This document shows, one piece after another, positions 40,708 through 47,893 of a stretch of 64,000 bases of DNA. The position numbers and the translations under genes were made by a program. The notes beneath the pieces were generated by a model. The model saw nothing but the letters and a program-made list of their open reading frames with translations, did no database searches and was not told the origin of the DNA. Position 1 is the first letter of the stretch; every line of letters starts with the position of its first letter. The stretch lies in NCBI RefSeq assembly GCF_020686965.1, contig NZ_JAJEPS010000001.1, positions 248,001 to 312,000 of the forward strand, written 5' to 3'. The DNA comes from Hominiventricola filiformis (GTDB lineage: Bacteria > Bacillota > Clostridia > Lachnospirales > Lachnospiraceae).

Positions 40708-41964
40708 CTAAAAGAATTGCTTCCAGTCATCAACGACTGTCTTTGCCAGGTCTTCCTTTTTAGCCAGTGCTTTCAGCACCGTTTCATCGATAGTCTTTTC
40801 AACTACCAGATGAATGTATGTGCAGCGGTTCCGCTGTCCGATTCTGTGAATCCGGGCAAGACTCTGACTGTATGCTGCATAATTGAAATTGACGGAATAA
40901 TACACACAGGTATCAGCGGCCGTCAGAGTAATTCCAAGACCTGCGGTATCGATCTGGGCCAGAAATACTTTCACCTTTGGGTTAGTCTGAAACTCCTTTA
41001 CGATGTCACCGCGGTCATCGATCTTAATATCTCCGTAGATACTGCAGTACCGGATCTTCCGTCTGTCCAGAAGCCTCTGAATTAGATCAATCTCCGGACG
41101 AAACCGACAGAATACCACAAGCTTCTTTTCTGCCTCGATAACGTAATCTTCCAGAATATCCTCCAACGCATCCAGCTTTCCTCTGAATACCAGCTCCGGC
41201 TTGTCTCCCTCATCTGCCTGAATGAACCCTCCGGTGAATTGCTGCAACCGCAGCAGCTTAGTAAGCACAGTCGGTGCTGTGATCTGGCCGCCGGATTCCA
41301 GCTCTGCAAAGCTGTTTCTCCTGATCTGGTCATACAGGTTCCTGTCTTTGGTATTCATCCGGATGTTCCGGGTGATAAAAGTCTGTTCTGGAAGATCCAG
41401 CGCCTCTTCCTTTGTGACTCTATACGCGATAGAGTGCTCTTTTTTGATCAGCTCATCCAGATCTTTGTAGCTTACGATCTGCCTGTTACTGAAACCTCCC
41501 ATGATCGCATACCGGTTCCGGAATGCATAGAAATTCATGCCGAACACCGTCGGATCTAGAAACCGGTACTGACTGAAAATATCAATGGCATTGTTTTGTA
41601 CAGGTGTTCCGGAAAGAATCAGCTTATACTTTGCAACGTCACCGAGCTTATGCATGGCCTTGCTCTGCTGTGCATCATGGGACTTAATTCTCTGACTCTC
41701 ATCTGCGATCACCATATCCGGTTTCCAATCCAGCAGCGCTTCAAAGATTTCTTCCCGCCATGTGCTTTCATAGTTGATAACGGCCACCTTCAAAGCCTTA
41801 AATGGAAAGGCTTTCAGGGCTTCCAACTCCCGGAGTCGCTGCTTCTTATCTCCAAGTAAAACATTTACCTTGAATTTAAATGTTGCTGCATCCTCAAATT
41901 CCTTCGGCCATACGGCACACACCGATGTCGGTGCTACAATCAGAACAGTCTCAATTGCTCCCAT
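40708..41964 (-). pseudogene. SNF2-type helicase, C-terminal fragment of a disrupted gene
   Basis: 418 residues from the first internal ATG. Helicase motifs II-VI are present: VIADESQRIKS, LSGTPVQNN, then LVVFCRFRPEIDL and RIHRIGQRNRCTYIHLVVE. Motif I is not in this reading: upstream in frame the sequence reads FLFEMGC, a TAA at 42013-42015, then GGKTLTAIA. The expected motif is MGCGKT, so six extra bases (TAAGGT or equivalent) break Walker A. Without motif I the fragment cannot be an active ATPase. Its N-terminal part is at 42556-42933. Confidence 0.82.
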
Positions 41965-42012
41965 CTGATAGGCTGCGCCTGCAACGGCAATAGCTGTTAA
42001 GGTTTTTCCACC

Positions 42013-42078
42013 TTAGCAGCCCATTTCAAACAAGAATCCAAAACCTTTTCCTGGCTGATAATTATTATTCATAGGCAT
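42013..42078 (-). CDS. 21-codon reading into helicase motif I, ended by TAA
   Basis: ATG at 42078 has GGGGAG 7 bases upstream. It reads MPMNNNYQPGKGFGFLFEMGC and then stops. The first codons (MPMNNNYQ) appear to come from the inserted segment and GKGFGFLFEMGC from the helicase, so this is a junction product, probably without function. Confidence 0.4.
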   Translation of the reverse strand: MPMNNNYQPGKGFGFLFEMGC

Positions 42079-42558
42079 TACATCACTCCCCTTCTCTGCT
42101 AAATGTTGTGTATTACTTGCGTTTCATAATAAAATCCATAACATCTTTAGGAATCAATTCATCCGGATTCCTTGCTTTAATGACCTCATGAACCAGATTA
42201 TCGCTCTCCTGCTTAAGCATTTCTGAAAGATTAAATAACTGAAACGCTGTTTCCAGATCTTTACCGCCACACTGTCTTTTAATAATTGTGACAATATTAC
42301 GACACCAAGATTCTCCAATAAAAATATCTGGGATTGCTCTGCCACAAAATCCTGTATTTCCATTAAAAGAAATTTTCCTTCCGTTTCTTTTGATCTCTTT
42401 GTTCAGGATAAAATACAGTGTTTTACCTTCAAGTGTTTCATCAGTTACGATGTTTCCATCATCATCTATGTTCTGAATTCTAATCTTTACCATTCGATTT
42501 CTCCGTTCACTATTTTCATAAAATAATCAATGTCTTCATCTGCAGTGTGTCCTCTTCA
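42055..42558 (-). other. About 504-bp segment inserted in the SNF2 helicase gene
   Basis: The helicase frame reads EQEKDP up to 42559 and resumes as GKGFGFLFEMGC below 42055. Between them lie the 3' end of an unrelated frame (GHTADEDIDYFMKIVNGEIEW then stop), a complete 126-codon gene coupled to it by overlapping stop and start, and a ribosome site plus start codon of a further frame. This is the layout of a piece of another phage early operon. No terminal repeats or transposase are visible. Confidence 0.65.
42113..42493 (-). CDS. Uncharacterised protein within the inserted segment
   Basis: 126 residues, ATG with GGAG 7 bases upstream, overlapping the TGG-TAA end of the frame before it. Sequence includes TLYFILNKEIKRNGRKISFNG and CRNIVTIIKRQCGGKDLETAFQLFNLSEML; no endonuclease, maturase or transposase motif, so it does not look like an intron or intein mobility gene. 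Function unknown. Confidence 0.6.
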   Translation of the reverse strand: MVKIRIQNIDDDGNIVTDETLEGKTLYFILNKEIKRNGRKISFNGNTGFCGRAIPDIFIGESWCRNIVTIIKRQCGGKDLETAFQLFNLSEMLKQESDNLVHEVIKARNPDELIPKDVMDFIMKRK

Positions 42559-42933
42559 TGGATCCTTTTCCTGCTCCGGGACTTCTGGCGGATCAATCAA
42601 TCCGAATGTGATCAGTGCCATATTGGCTCCACGGACCTGATGTTTGAAGAGTGGGAACTTCACCGGATATTTGTACAACGGCACAGGCGCTTCTTTCATC
42701 CTTTCCAGATCGACTGCAAGCGCGATCCGGTTAATGTGCTGCCGCTCTGCTTCTATGGATGCAGGCAATCGTACCAGTCCGGCAAGTCGGTTCAACAGTT
42801 CTCCGGTACAAGGACCTTCCAACCACTGACGGCTCCGGTTCCATTTCATTTTGTTCCAGCTCTTAATAATGTTGAACTGCATTCCATCACAGTCCGCGAT
42901 GATCAGAGTCCCGTTATCCAGTTTCATTTTCAT
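42556..42933 (-). pseudogene. SNF2-type helicase, N-terminal fragment
   Basis: 125 residues starting MKMKLDNGTLIIADCDG and ending FPLFKHQVRGANMALITFGL...EKDP. The H-Q pattern (FKHQVRGANMA) is the Q-motif-like segment that normally precedes motif I of these phage helicases. TGA at 42556-42558 ends it where the inserted segment begins. ATGA overlap with the hydrolase gene upstream. Could be expressed as a truncated N-terminal domain. Confidence 0.8.
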
Positions 42934-43472
42934 TCGTCATCGCCTCTTTCTATGTAGAATGTATGATTGCCATAGGCAAAGAGCTTGTCCAGGTTCCGGC
43001 TATGCCAGGTCTCCTCATCCGTGGTACGTTCAAAGTACAATGCGCCGTCTGTTCCATCCCAGCCATCCTTTACCAGATCAAGCGCTGCATAGCAATCTGT
43101 ATCCGGTTCCACTCTGTCATACCGGCCATTGGTGACCGAGGTAAAAGCTCCATCATCAAAGATCACATCGTAGATCGTATCCGGAAACCGGATGCTCTCT
43201 ACCCGGTTCAGGACCACACACATAACCAGCGCTTTGCCATTTGTGTCTTCGCCCTCTGCCTCTGCCATGGCTATTTTCATGAGCAGATGACTTTCTTCCT
43301 CGCTCCATCCTTCCGGCACATAGTGGTCCATCGGCTCTTCTGACGGAACGAGCTGTGTTTCTGACGGAACAATCCTTACCCTTGCTGCCACCGGCATTCC
43401 CGGATCCATCGCAGCTGCCAGAGCAGCCGTCCCTACTGCCGCCAGAAACAGTCTTATGCTATGTCGATACAT
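42930..43472 (-). CDS. SleB-like cell wall hydrolase
   Basis: 180 residues from ATG at 43472 (AGGAG 9 bases upstream; the frame extends further but inside the XRE gene). N-terminal hydrophobic segment (FLAAVGTAALAAA) is a signal or anchor. The catalytic domain (LLMKIAMAEAEGEDTNGKALVMCVVLNRV ... FPDTIYDVIFDDGAFTSV) matches the hydrolase_2/SleB family with its conserved Glu in AEAEGE. Its place in the early region, not the lysis cassette, is unusual; it might act in superinfection or spore-related lysis. Role inferred. Confidence 0.85.
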   Translation of the reverse strand: MYRHSIRLFLAAVGTAALAAAMDPGMPVAARVRIVPSETQLVPSEEPMDHYVPEGWSEEESHLLMKIAMAEAEGEDTNGKALVMCVVLNRVESIRFPDTIYDVIFDDGAFTSVTNGRYDRVEPDTDCYAALDLVKDGWDGTDGALYFERTTDEETWHSRNLDKLFAYGNHTFYIERGDDE

Positions 43473-43899
43473 TGGTGCTTTCTCCTTTCTGTCCAAGATC
43501 GATGCCTTCAATCTCTGCAAACCTCCGGGCATTGATGAGGTACACCCAGCTCCGGCCTGTGTTGATACCATATCCCCATGGGAACACACCCTGCTGCAAT
43601 CCGATGCTGACCGATTTAACGGATATCCCAAGTAGCCTCGCTGCATCCTTTGGCAGCAGCTTCTCAATTGTTCCGGCTTTCTTCACCAGATGGATCACAG
43701 ATCCTTCTTTCCAGAAATAGTCTTCCGGGAGTCCCATGGCCTGTGCAATCCTTGCCTGTCCGTCTTCTGTCGGTGTCTGCTTTCCGGATAACCACTGGCT
43801 GACTGTTGCCTTGCATTTCCCGGTCAGCCCGGCCAGCTGTACCTGATTGATATTCCTTTCCTTCATTGCTGCCCGGAGCTTTTCACTGAATTCGGTCAT
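43459..43899 (-). CDS. XRE-family HTH regulator with extra C-terminal domain
   Basis: 146 residues. HTH at residues ~15-45 (NINQVQLAGLTGKCKATVSQWLSGKQTPT). A second helix-turn-helix-like part follows (KDAARLLGISVKSVSIGLQQGVFPWG) that resembles DNA-binding domains in phage early regulators. It is upstream of the replication genes in the leftward operon, the position of a Cro/antirepressor-type early regulator. Confidence 0.85.
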   Translation of the reverse strand: MTEFSEKLRAAMKERNINQVQLAGLTGKCKATVSQWLSGKQTPTEDGQARIAQAMGLPEDYFWKEGSVIHLVKKAGTIEKLLPKDAARLLGISVKSVSIGLQQGVFPWGYGINTGRSWVYLINARRFAEIEGIDLGQKGESTNVST

Positions 43900-44024
43900 A
43901 TGCCACCTCCGTTCTCCTCCCGCCCGCCAAAGCGGAAAGCATATTGTTGTACCGTCTCATAACTTGGAAAGCCAATCCGCCGCCTCTCCCGCAGCTGATC
44001 ATTTAAGTGTGCCTGCTGCTGCAA
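43896..44024 (-). CDS. Small 42-residue protein with RRIGFPSYET motif
   Basis: TTG at 44024 with AGGAG 6 bases upstream, stop TGA overlapping the XRE start. Reads LNDQLRERRRIGFPSYETVQQYAFRFGG. The motif RRIGFP(S/C)YET recurs in a 28-residue frame beside the integrase (46520-46606). Overlaps the 59-residue gene by 26 bases. Function unknown. Confidence 0.55.
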   Translation of the reverse strand: MQQQAHLNDQLRERRRIGFPSYETVQQYAFRFGGREENGGGI

Positions 44025-44178
44025 CGGCTACTCCTGTTGCCATGCCGTCCATATAGGCATTCGCAATTGCCAGGAAGACACTCTTCTTATCACCGGAAGT
44101 CTCATTCAAGATGCCGCAAAGCTGCCGTGCTCCCTTCATCTGCTCCTCGGTGAAAGTGGTTTTTTCCATTGTCTTCAT
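43999..44178 (-). CDS. Small 59-residue phage protein
   Basis: ATG at 44178 with GGAGG upstream, TGA at 43999-44001. Starts MKTMEKTTFTEEQMKGARQL and ends GVAVAAAGTLK; a short helical protein with no recognised domain. It is the first clear gene after tRNA-like element A. Confidence 0.7.
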   Translation of the reverse strand: MKTMEKTTFTEEQMKGARQLCGILNETSGDKKSVFLAIANAYMDGMATGVAVAAAGTLK

Positions 44179-44202
44179 TCAGGTTTCCTCCTCTCTATAG
44201 TT

Positions 44203-44308
44203 TCAGGTATTTGCTACCTGATGAGTCAGTCGGGAATCGAACCCGAACCTTTCATACCTGTTTGTGCGCACATTGGTTGAAATGCTCTTGCCAATAAGCT
44301 ACTGACTC
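44203..44308 (-). ncRNA. tRNA-like element A with D-arm and enlarged anticodon loop
   Basis: On the minus strand, acceptor GAGTCAG/CTGACTC (44308-44302 with 44229-44223), D-arm GCTT/GAGC with GG in its loop, anticodon-type stem TTTCA/TGAAA, T-arm TCGGG/CCCGA with loop TTCGATT. All stems have tRNA length. The anticodon loop is 23 nt instead of 7, so no anticodon can be read; an inner ACC/GGT pairing is possible. One base later comes the hairpin TCAGGTA-gcaaa-TACCTGA (44203-44221). No CCA is encoded. Confidence 0.7.
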
Positions 44309-44422
44309 TTAGCACCAAAAGAGGACACAACTCTTCGGTGCTTTCGGAATAGTCTTTTTCCCCTGTGCAAAGGAAAAGAACACTTTAAAATGTTTATAAC
44401 AGGGTAGCCCTTCCGAATGAGC
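44309..44422 (-). other. Structured non-coding segment between tRNA-like elements
   Basis: No gene. Minus-strand pairings include AGCACC/GGTGCT with inner AGAG/CTCT (~44310-44341) and a long stem TTCGGAA/TTCCGAA with inner CCCTG/CAGGG. The segment may be one folded RNA leader shared with elements A and B. Confidence 0.45.
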
Positions 44423-44507
44423 GATCGGGCGCAACCGATCAAATGACGCTGGCCGGGATCGAACCGGAAGATGTGGAGGATTCTGATTCACCTTTGGATC
44501 CAGCGCC
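44423..44507 (-). ncRNA. tRNA-like element B (shortened)
   Basis: Minus strand, acceptor GGCGCTG/CAGCGTC (44507-44501 with 44451-44445, one G-T pair), T-loop TTCGATC with CCGG/CCGG stem, between them a 32-nt region that can form a reduced D-like arm GAT/ATC with GG in the loop and a weak anticodon-like stem. Total 63 nt. Hairpin GATCGG-ttgcgc-CCGATC follows after 4 nt (44423-44440). It begins 6 nt after a possible stop codon at 44514. Confidence 0.6.
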
Positions 44508-44513
44508 GTGTTG

Positions 44514-44620
44514 TTATGCCCTTTTGTTCCAGTCTTCCATAGCTGTTTTTATGTCATTTACAGAATTACTTGTACGAAATTCTCCATCATCATCAAATTT
44601 ATTTTGTTATCTGATAGCAT
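44514..44620 (-). pseudogene. Possible frameshifted small gene
   Basis: ATG at 44620 with AAGGAG upstream reads MLSDNK, then an A-run; one base out of frame the reading continues as NKFDDDGEFRTSN and ends EDWNKRA-TAA at 44514. The second part looks like real coding sequence. Either a one-base deletion or a misread on my part; low certainty. Confidence 0.35.
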
Positions 44621-44634
44621 GTTTGATCTTCTCC

Positions 44635-45156
44635 TTAGTATGGTTTTGGAAGCGGCATCCAGGCTATCACCTTATATACCTTTGTTCCCCCAGCTCCATT
44701 GGTATATTTATCCCAACCAAGATAACCATACTGGATATCGTGCCAATATGCTTCACCATCAAATTTCAAATAGTTTGCAATACTGAGAAATCTATCCGGT
44801 GTTCCATAAGTTTTTTCAAGAGTCACAAGATACCGTTTTTCGTCTTTCGGTAACTCTTTATCAACCGAATGCCATCGTCTCAGTGGGCCTTCATTTACGG
44901 TAGCAGAGGCGATAACTGTAATCTGATCTTCTACAACGCCTTTCAATGCTTCTTTTAATAAATCCTTGCCCTTATACGATGTAAGTGTTCTCTCTATCAT
45001 CGAATCGGCTTTTTCATGAAATGATTTATCAAATCTCTCCCTGATTTCCTTTTTGAAAATCTGCTCGGCCATTTCCTGTATGGTGTTCTTATTGATACCG
45101 GCCTCGCTGATCATCTGTCTTATTTCCTGCCTTAATGCAATTTCTTCAACTCTCAT
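44635..45156 (-). CDS. DUF551-domain protein
   Basis: 173 residues from ATG at 45156. The C-terminal third is DUF551: RWHSVDKELPKDEKRYLVTLEKTYG ... KVIAWMPLPKPY. The N-terminal part is helical and charged. DUF551 proteins are common small early phage proteins of unknown function. First gene of the leftward operon, divergent from the SWIM gene. Confidence 0.8.
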   Translation of the reverse strand: MRVEEIALRQEIRQMISEAGINKNTIQEMAEQIFKKEIRERFDKSFHEKADSMIERTLTSYKGKDLLKEALKGVVEDQITVIASATVNEGPLRRWHSVDKELPKDEKRYLVTLEKTYGTPDRFLSIANYLKFDGEAYWHDIQYGYLGWDKYTNGAGGTKVYKVIAWMPLPKPY

Positions 45157-45242
45157 ATTATTTGACCTCACTTTCTGTTGTCCTTTTCATATCCTCCTTG
45201 TGCTACAATGTAGATAGCATTCAAGAAAGGAGGAATTTTACT

Positions 45243-45632
45243 ATGACTTTTGGAAACTGGGATGAAGCTCTACACTTCGACCCGAAACAAGTTACTAAAA
45301 TTGCTAATGCCCTTAAAATCAAAGATTCAGATATTACGCTTGATCCGAATACTGAAAGTGCTTTGATTTCTGGCTCTGGCGCGGAACCATACAAGGTAAC
45401 TCTCAATGATTGTACCTGTGGTAGTTTCAAAGATAGGAAACCTTGTAAGCATATGTATCGTCTTGCAATGAAGCTTGGACTCTTTGATGGTCCGCCAGCA
45501 AAAAATCCTGCTGCTGAAAAAGCTTTCAAAAAAGAAATTCCAAACGAAGTTGATCGTTACCGGAAGCTCTATTGCGAAGGCGCTATTTCTGCTGAAAAGT
45601 TCGCTGCTATTGCAAAAGCATTAGAAAAGTAA
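45243..45632 (+). CDS. SWIM zinc-finger protein
   Basis: 129 residues from ATG at 45243 with AGGAGG upstream. The SWIM motif CTCGSFKDRKPCKHMYRLA (CxC ... CxH) is at about residues 58-76. SWIM domains bind DNA or protein. The gene is rightward, next to the repressor, with TACAAT at 45204-45209 as a possible -10. Likely a lysogenic accessory. Confidence 0.85.
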   Translation: MTFGNWDEALHFDPKQVTKIANALKIKDSDITLDPNTESALISGSGAEPYKVTLNDCTCGSFKDRKPCKHMYRLAMKLGLFDGPPAKNPAAEKAFKKEIPNEVDRYRKLYCEGAISAEKFAAIAKALEK

Positions 45633-45639
45633 CTTCCTG

Positions 45640-45666
45640 CCCCGGTTTTATACCGGGGCTTTTTAT
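45640..45666 (+). terminator. Rho-independent terminator after SWIM gene
   Basis: GCCCCGG and CCGGGGC pair over a 6-base loop and are followed by a T-run. Confidence 0.92.
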
Positions 45667-45762
45667 TTATTGTTTCTGCGATAATAATAAGTCTCATTTT
45701 CCATATTGTCAATATATTTTTATGGATTTTGTGATTTTTTATTGTTTTCGTGATTTTATTTC

Positions 45763-45791
45763 TTGAAACAGAGATATTCATGTGCTATATT
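45763..45791 (+). promoter_or_regulatory. Repressor promoter
   Basis: TTGAAA (45763-45768) and TATATT (45786-45791) with 17-bp spacer, 24 bp before the TTG start of the repressor gene. Confidence 0.7.
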
Positions 45792-45814
45792 GTCTATGAA
45801 AGGAGGTGTAAAAG

Positions 45815-46279
45815 TTGAAAGATCGAATCAAAAAATTAAGAAAGCAGTATTTGGATATGACTCAGGCAGCTTTTGCTGAGCGAATTGGAATTAAGCAAAA
45901 CACCGTTGCTCAATATGAAACTGGAAGAAATGAACCTACTGATACTGTTATCACGCTCATCTGCCGAGAATTCAACGTCAACGAGACCTGGCTCCGAACA
46001 GGCACAGGTGAGATGTTCAATCCGAGTCCCAGATCTGCGCTGGATGCATTGGCTGCAGAATACCATCTGGATCAGACTGCATATGTAGTTGTGGAAAAGT
46101 TTCTGAATTTGAAGCCGGAATATCAGCAGGGAGTCATTGAATATTTCAAAGCCGTTGCTGCTGCGTTGAATGAGAGTCCGGATGCTCTGTCAGAGCTGAT
46201 TCCCGGAACTCCGGAAGAACTGGAAGCGAACTATCCGCCGGTAGACCCGGATTCTGATACTGATCGCATCATTGGATAG
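45815..46279 (+). CDS. Phage repressor (XRE/CI-like HTH protein)
   Basis: 154 residues from TTG at 45815, 5 bases after AAAGGAGGTG. HTH MTQAAFAERIGIKQNTVAQYETGRNEPT at residues ~15-42, followed by the NVNETWLRTGTGEMF segment typical of Clostridia phage repressors. No peptidase domain is visible, so prophage induction may not use RecA-driven self-cleavage. It is the probable maintainer of lysogeny. Confidence 0.85.
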   Translation: MKDRIKKLRKQYLDMTQAAFAERIGIKQNTVAQYETGRNEPTDTVITLICREFNVNETWLRTGTGEMFNPSPRSALDALAAEYHLDQTAYVVVEKFLNLKPEYQQGVIEYFKAVAAALNESPDALSELIPGTPEELEANYPPVDPDSDTDRIIG

Positions 46280-46463
46280 TGCCCAGCACCTTCGGTTGGG
46301 TTAGAGAATATAGTAGATTTTTGTCGGTCCAGTAAATGCCAAGTTGTAATAAAGAGTGTCGTTGGAACGATAATATAATGCGTAAACGGTATGTTCTTTG
46401 TATCTTATGTATTTAATAGACATGGCAAATCCCACCTTTCTGTTGTACCGAAAGGCTGGGCAC
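46279..46463. repeat. Inverted repeats flanking a short leftward frame
   Basis: GTGCCCAGC plus TTCGGT at 46279-46297 is matched in inverted orientation at 46445-46463, with two differences. The 185-bp unit could be a small mobile or structural element, or a long-range RNA stem. Confidence 0.5.
46301..46423 (-). CDS. Putative 40-residue protein inside inverted repeats
   Basis: ATG at 46423 with AAAGGTGGG upstream, TAA at 46301. Sequence MSIKYIRYKEHTVYALYYRS then ...NLAFTGPTKIYYIL: tyrosine-rich, beta-prone. It is antisense to the flow of the repressor-integrase region. Confidence 0.5.
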   Translation of the reverse strand: MSIKYIRYKEHTVYALYYRSNDTLYYNLAFTGPTKIYYIL

Positions 46464-46519
46464 GAATCTCTATTATACTTTTTTACTCATTGATTTTTTA
46501 GCGGGAAATAGAGGAAAGC

Positions 46520-46606
46520 ATGAAAGAAATTGAGAAAAGAAGAATCCGCCGCACCATTGGCGTGATGCGGCGGATTGGCTTTCCATGTTACGAGACCACG
46601 CGGTGA
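46520..46606 (+). CDS. Putative 28-residue basic peptide
   Basis: ATG at 46520 with GAGGAAAG upstream. Reads MKEIEKRRIRRTIGVMRRIGF then PCYETTR; shares RRIGFP(S/C)YET with the small gene at 43896-44024. The reading runs through the 11-bp stem hairpin at 46543-46576, which is why it may alternatively be only a structural feature. Confidence 0.4.
   Translation: MKEIEKRRIRRTIGVMRRIGFPCYETTR
46543..46576. terminator. Strong hairpin before the integrase gene
   Basis: AATCCGCCGCA and TGCGGCGGATT form a perfect 11-bp stem with a 12-base loop. There is no T-run, so it could be an mRNA barrier or a protein-binding site rather than a true terminator. Confidence 0.45.
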
Positions 46607-46694
46607 TCGGGATAACATAGCTCTATGATACGATGTTATTATACACTGCATGGCTTCATCGCACAAGTAAAATTTTGAAAGGAAGTCAAACACA

Positions 46695-47732
46695 GTGGGA
46701 AGAAGGAATCCGAATGGATATGGGTCTGTTACCAGACTGAAAGGAAATAGATCGAAACCATGGATTGTGAAAGTGACACAGTATGACGCGGATGGCAACG
46801 GCAGGCAGGTTCCGGTCGGATACGCTGCCACCGAAGAAGAAGGGAATATCCTTCTGGCCAAGTATAATAATAATCCATGGAACATTGAAAGGAATAAAAT
46901 CACCCTGGCTGATCTGTATCAGCAGTGGGCGGCTGTGAAAAAACCGAAGCTTGGCAGCTCCCTGCAGTACGCTCTGCAGGCATCCTACAAGCGCTGTTCA
47001 AAATACTATGGAATGAAATACAGAAATATCAAAGCATACCATATGCAGGATACCATTGATAACTGTGTGAGCAGCTACTCTGCTCAGAACTCTGTAAAGA
47101 ATCTGTGGAGCCATCTGGATAAGTTTGCATATGAGATGGACATCATTGAAAAGATGTATTCCCAGATCACCACAGTCACTCTCTCCCCTTCTGAAAAGGA
47201 AGCCAGGACTCCGTTCAGTGATGAACAGATCGAAGCTCTCTGGAAGCTTCAGGGGCAAGCCTGGGTAAATATCATGCTCCTGTATATGTATACCGGGTTC
47301 CGTCTGACGGAGCTTCTCGGTATGAAGAAAGACCAGGTGAACATGGATGAACTGTATTTTCAGAATGGCGTGAAATCCGCTGCAGGAAGAGGCAGAATTG
47401 TTCCCATCCATTCCCGGATCCGGCCTATCGTCAAAGAGCTGATGGAACAACCCGGGGAATATCTGATCTCAGAAAACGGGAAGCGTGTTCCTCAGTCTCG
47501 TTTCTACAAGCTATGGAAAGATACTCTGCCGCTGATTGGCATTGATCCAGAAGATGAAACCAAGACTCCCCATGCCGCCCGACACACGGTGGAAACGAGG
47601 CTTGATAATGAGAAAGCCAATAAAAAATGTATTGATCTGATCATGGGACATAAGTCGAACGATGTCGGGAACAGGGTTTATAACCATAAGACAATCGAAC
47701 AGCTCAGAGAGACAATCGAGCTGCTGAAATAA
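46695..47732 (+). CDS. int: Phage tyrosine integrase
   Basis: 345 residues from GTG at 46695 with GAAAGGAAG upstream. The N-terminal arm-binding part (GYGSVTRLKGNRSKPWIVKV) and SAM-like core domain precede the catalytic domain, whose residues are Arg203 (TGFRLTEL), His293-x-x-Arg296, His319 (MGHKS) and Tyr329 (RVYNH). It catalyses integration and, with an excision factor, excision. It is the rightmost phage gene, next to host secDF. Confidence 0.95.
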   Translation: MGRRNPNGYGSVTRLKGNRSKPWIVKVTQYDADGNGRQVPVGYAATEEEGNILLAKYNNNPWNIERNKITLADLYQQWAAVKKPKLGSSLQYALQASYKRCSKYYGMKYRNIKAYHMQDTIDNCVSSYSAQNSVKNLWSHLDKFAYEMDIIEKMYSQITTVTLSPSEKEARTPFSDEQIEALWKLQGQAWVNIMLLYMYTGFRLTELLGMKKDQVNMDELYFQNGVKSAAGRGRIVPIHSRIRPIVKELMEQPGEYLISENGKRVPQSRFYKLWKDTLPLIGIDPEDETKTPHAARHTVETRLDNEKANKKCIDLIMGHKSNDVGNRVYNHKTIEQLRETIELLK

Positions 47733-47769
47733 TAAAATTTTGGCTGAACTAGTAACAAATTAGTAACAC

Positions 47770-47812
47770 GAAAATCCATATTTCCCGTAATTTCAAGGAA
47801 ATATGGATTTTC
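47770..47812. repeat. 16-bp inverted repeat beside integrase (terminator or att region)
   Basis: GAAAATCCATATTTCC and GGAAATATGGATTTTC form a perfect 16-bp stem with an 11-base loop and a downstream T-rich segment. It may end integrase transcription; the right attachment site must lie in or near 47,735-47,850 because host sequence starts by the secDF terminator. Confidence 0.6.
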
Positions 47813-47850
47813 TGCTTTTAATTAATCTTAATATTTCAAATGCCAGGGAC

Positions 47851-47878
47851 AAAAAAGGCAGGAGCCAAAGCTCCTGCC
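47851..47878 (-). terminator. Terminator of secDF
   Basis: On the minus strand GGCAGGAGC and GCTCCTGCC form a 9-bp stem with a 4-base loop, followed by TTTTTT. It is 15 bases after the secDF stop. Confidence 0.93.
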
Positions 47879-47893
47879 TCATCTACATTTCTG

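Noticed and set aside
41964..42558. Intein or group I/II intron in the helicase
   Set aside because: The inserted segment has several stops and ordinary gene starts, no endonuclease or reverse transcriptase motif and no splice-type ends that I can recognise.
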